A stretch of DNA of 64,000 nucleotides from Methanosarcina sp. MSH10X1 (lineage in GTDB: Archaea; Halobacteriota; Methanosarcinia; Methanosarcinales; Methanosarcinaceae): assembly GCF_004099695.1 (NCBI RefSeq), contig NZ_SCHL01000010.1, positions 1 to 64,000 of the forward strand. Direction: 5' to 3'. Shown piece after piece: positions 63,871-64,000 of the stretch. The notes under the pieces were generated by a model. The model did no database searches. It saw only the letters and a list, made by a program, of their open reading frames with translations, and had not been told where the DNA came from. The first letter of the stretch is position 1. Every line of letters starts with the position of its first letter. The position numbers and the translations under genes were made by a program.

Positions 63871-64000
63871 CATGCCGTTTTCTAATATAAATCTTTTGCT
63901 AGTTCCTAAAGGAATCCTTTTATTCAAGAAAAGCTCCCACCCTCTGATGATCCAGGCAGGCAGGTTTGAAATTGCGTCTGCGAATGCAGTTTCTAGAAAA
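63871..64000 (+). CDS. Possible partial gene running off the window
   Basis: From an ATG in CACATGCCG (about 63871) a frame stays open to the window edge: MPFSNINLLLVPKGILLFKK, then SSHPLMIQAGRFEIAS. The codons look protein-like, but no ribosome binding site is clear and the opposite strand is also open here, so this is weak. Confidence 0.2.

Overview
The window is chromosomal DNA of a methanogenic archaeon of the genus Methanosarcina, most like M. mazei. Evidence: an acetoclastic CO dehydrogenase/acetyl-CoA synthase operon (cdhA-cdhB-cdhC), methanogenesis marker protein 12, archaeal prefoldin beta, iron-sulfur flavoprotein (Isf), archaeoflavoprotein AfpA, F420H2 oxidase FprA, DUF2180 proteins and a sarcinarray-type surface protein, with AT-rich intergenic DNA, TATA-type promoters and GGAGGT ribosome binding sites. 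Names rest on motif and sequence recognition by eye; no database search was possible.

Layout. 1-3.4 kb: the 5' part of the cdh operon on the minus strand behind a leader of about 370 nt. 3.4-4.6 kb: gene-free. 4.6-6.7 kb: rhomboid protease, a hypothetical protein and a NYN-domain protein. 6.7-12.4 kb: minus-strand housekeeping genes (marker protein 12, DUF2103-like, ACT protein, PaaK ligase, DHH phosphoesterase, prefoldin beta). 12.8-20.5 kb: M42 aminopeptidase, then the branched-chain amino acid block citramalate synthase - ilvB - ilvN - ilvC - nitroreductase; ilvB has a leader that can fold into competing structures. 20.7-27.5 kb: tRNA-Arg(CCG), a small membrane protein, a decayed IS5-type insertion sequence, a 1402-residue surface protein and a sarcinarray protein, with three copies of one gene's 3' end marking past rearrangement. 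27.5-33 kb: NUDIX hydrolase, an NfnAB/SudAB-type flavin transhydrogenase pair, two unlisted microproteins, and arsR-arsM behind a perfect 32-bp palindrome.

33-48.3 kb is an N-glycan/surface polysaccharide locus: GDP-mannose pyrophosphorylase/isomerase, a Wzx-type flippase, seven glycosyltransferases on both strands, an internally deleted aglB relic and an intact aglB oligosaccharyltransferase. Together these can make a nucleotide sugar, build a lipid-linked glycan, flip it and attach it to surface proteins. 48.5-53.9 kb: a LeuD-like dehydratase small subunit with a homoaconitase-type YLRT loop, an unknown protein, a small membrane protein beside a large repeat, the MntP manganese exporter, an isocitrate-dehydrogenase-family enzyme (AksF/LeuB) and a cyclase-family hydrolase.

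53.9-64 kb: two paralogous microproteins sharing a YYEQFE-x-YR core, then a minus-strand oxygen/redox cluster (isf, afpA, ferritin-like, fprA) with two DUF2180 zinc proteins upstream, a secreted beta-helix protein preceded by two identical-arm palindromes, and a secreted beta-propeller protein. No CRISPR array, rRNA, prophage or replication origin was seen.
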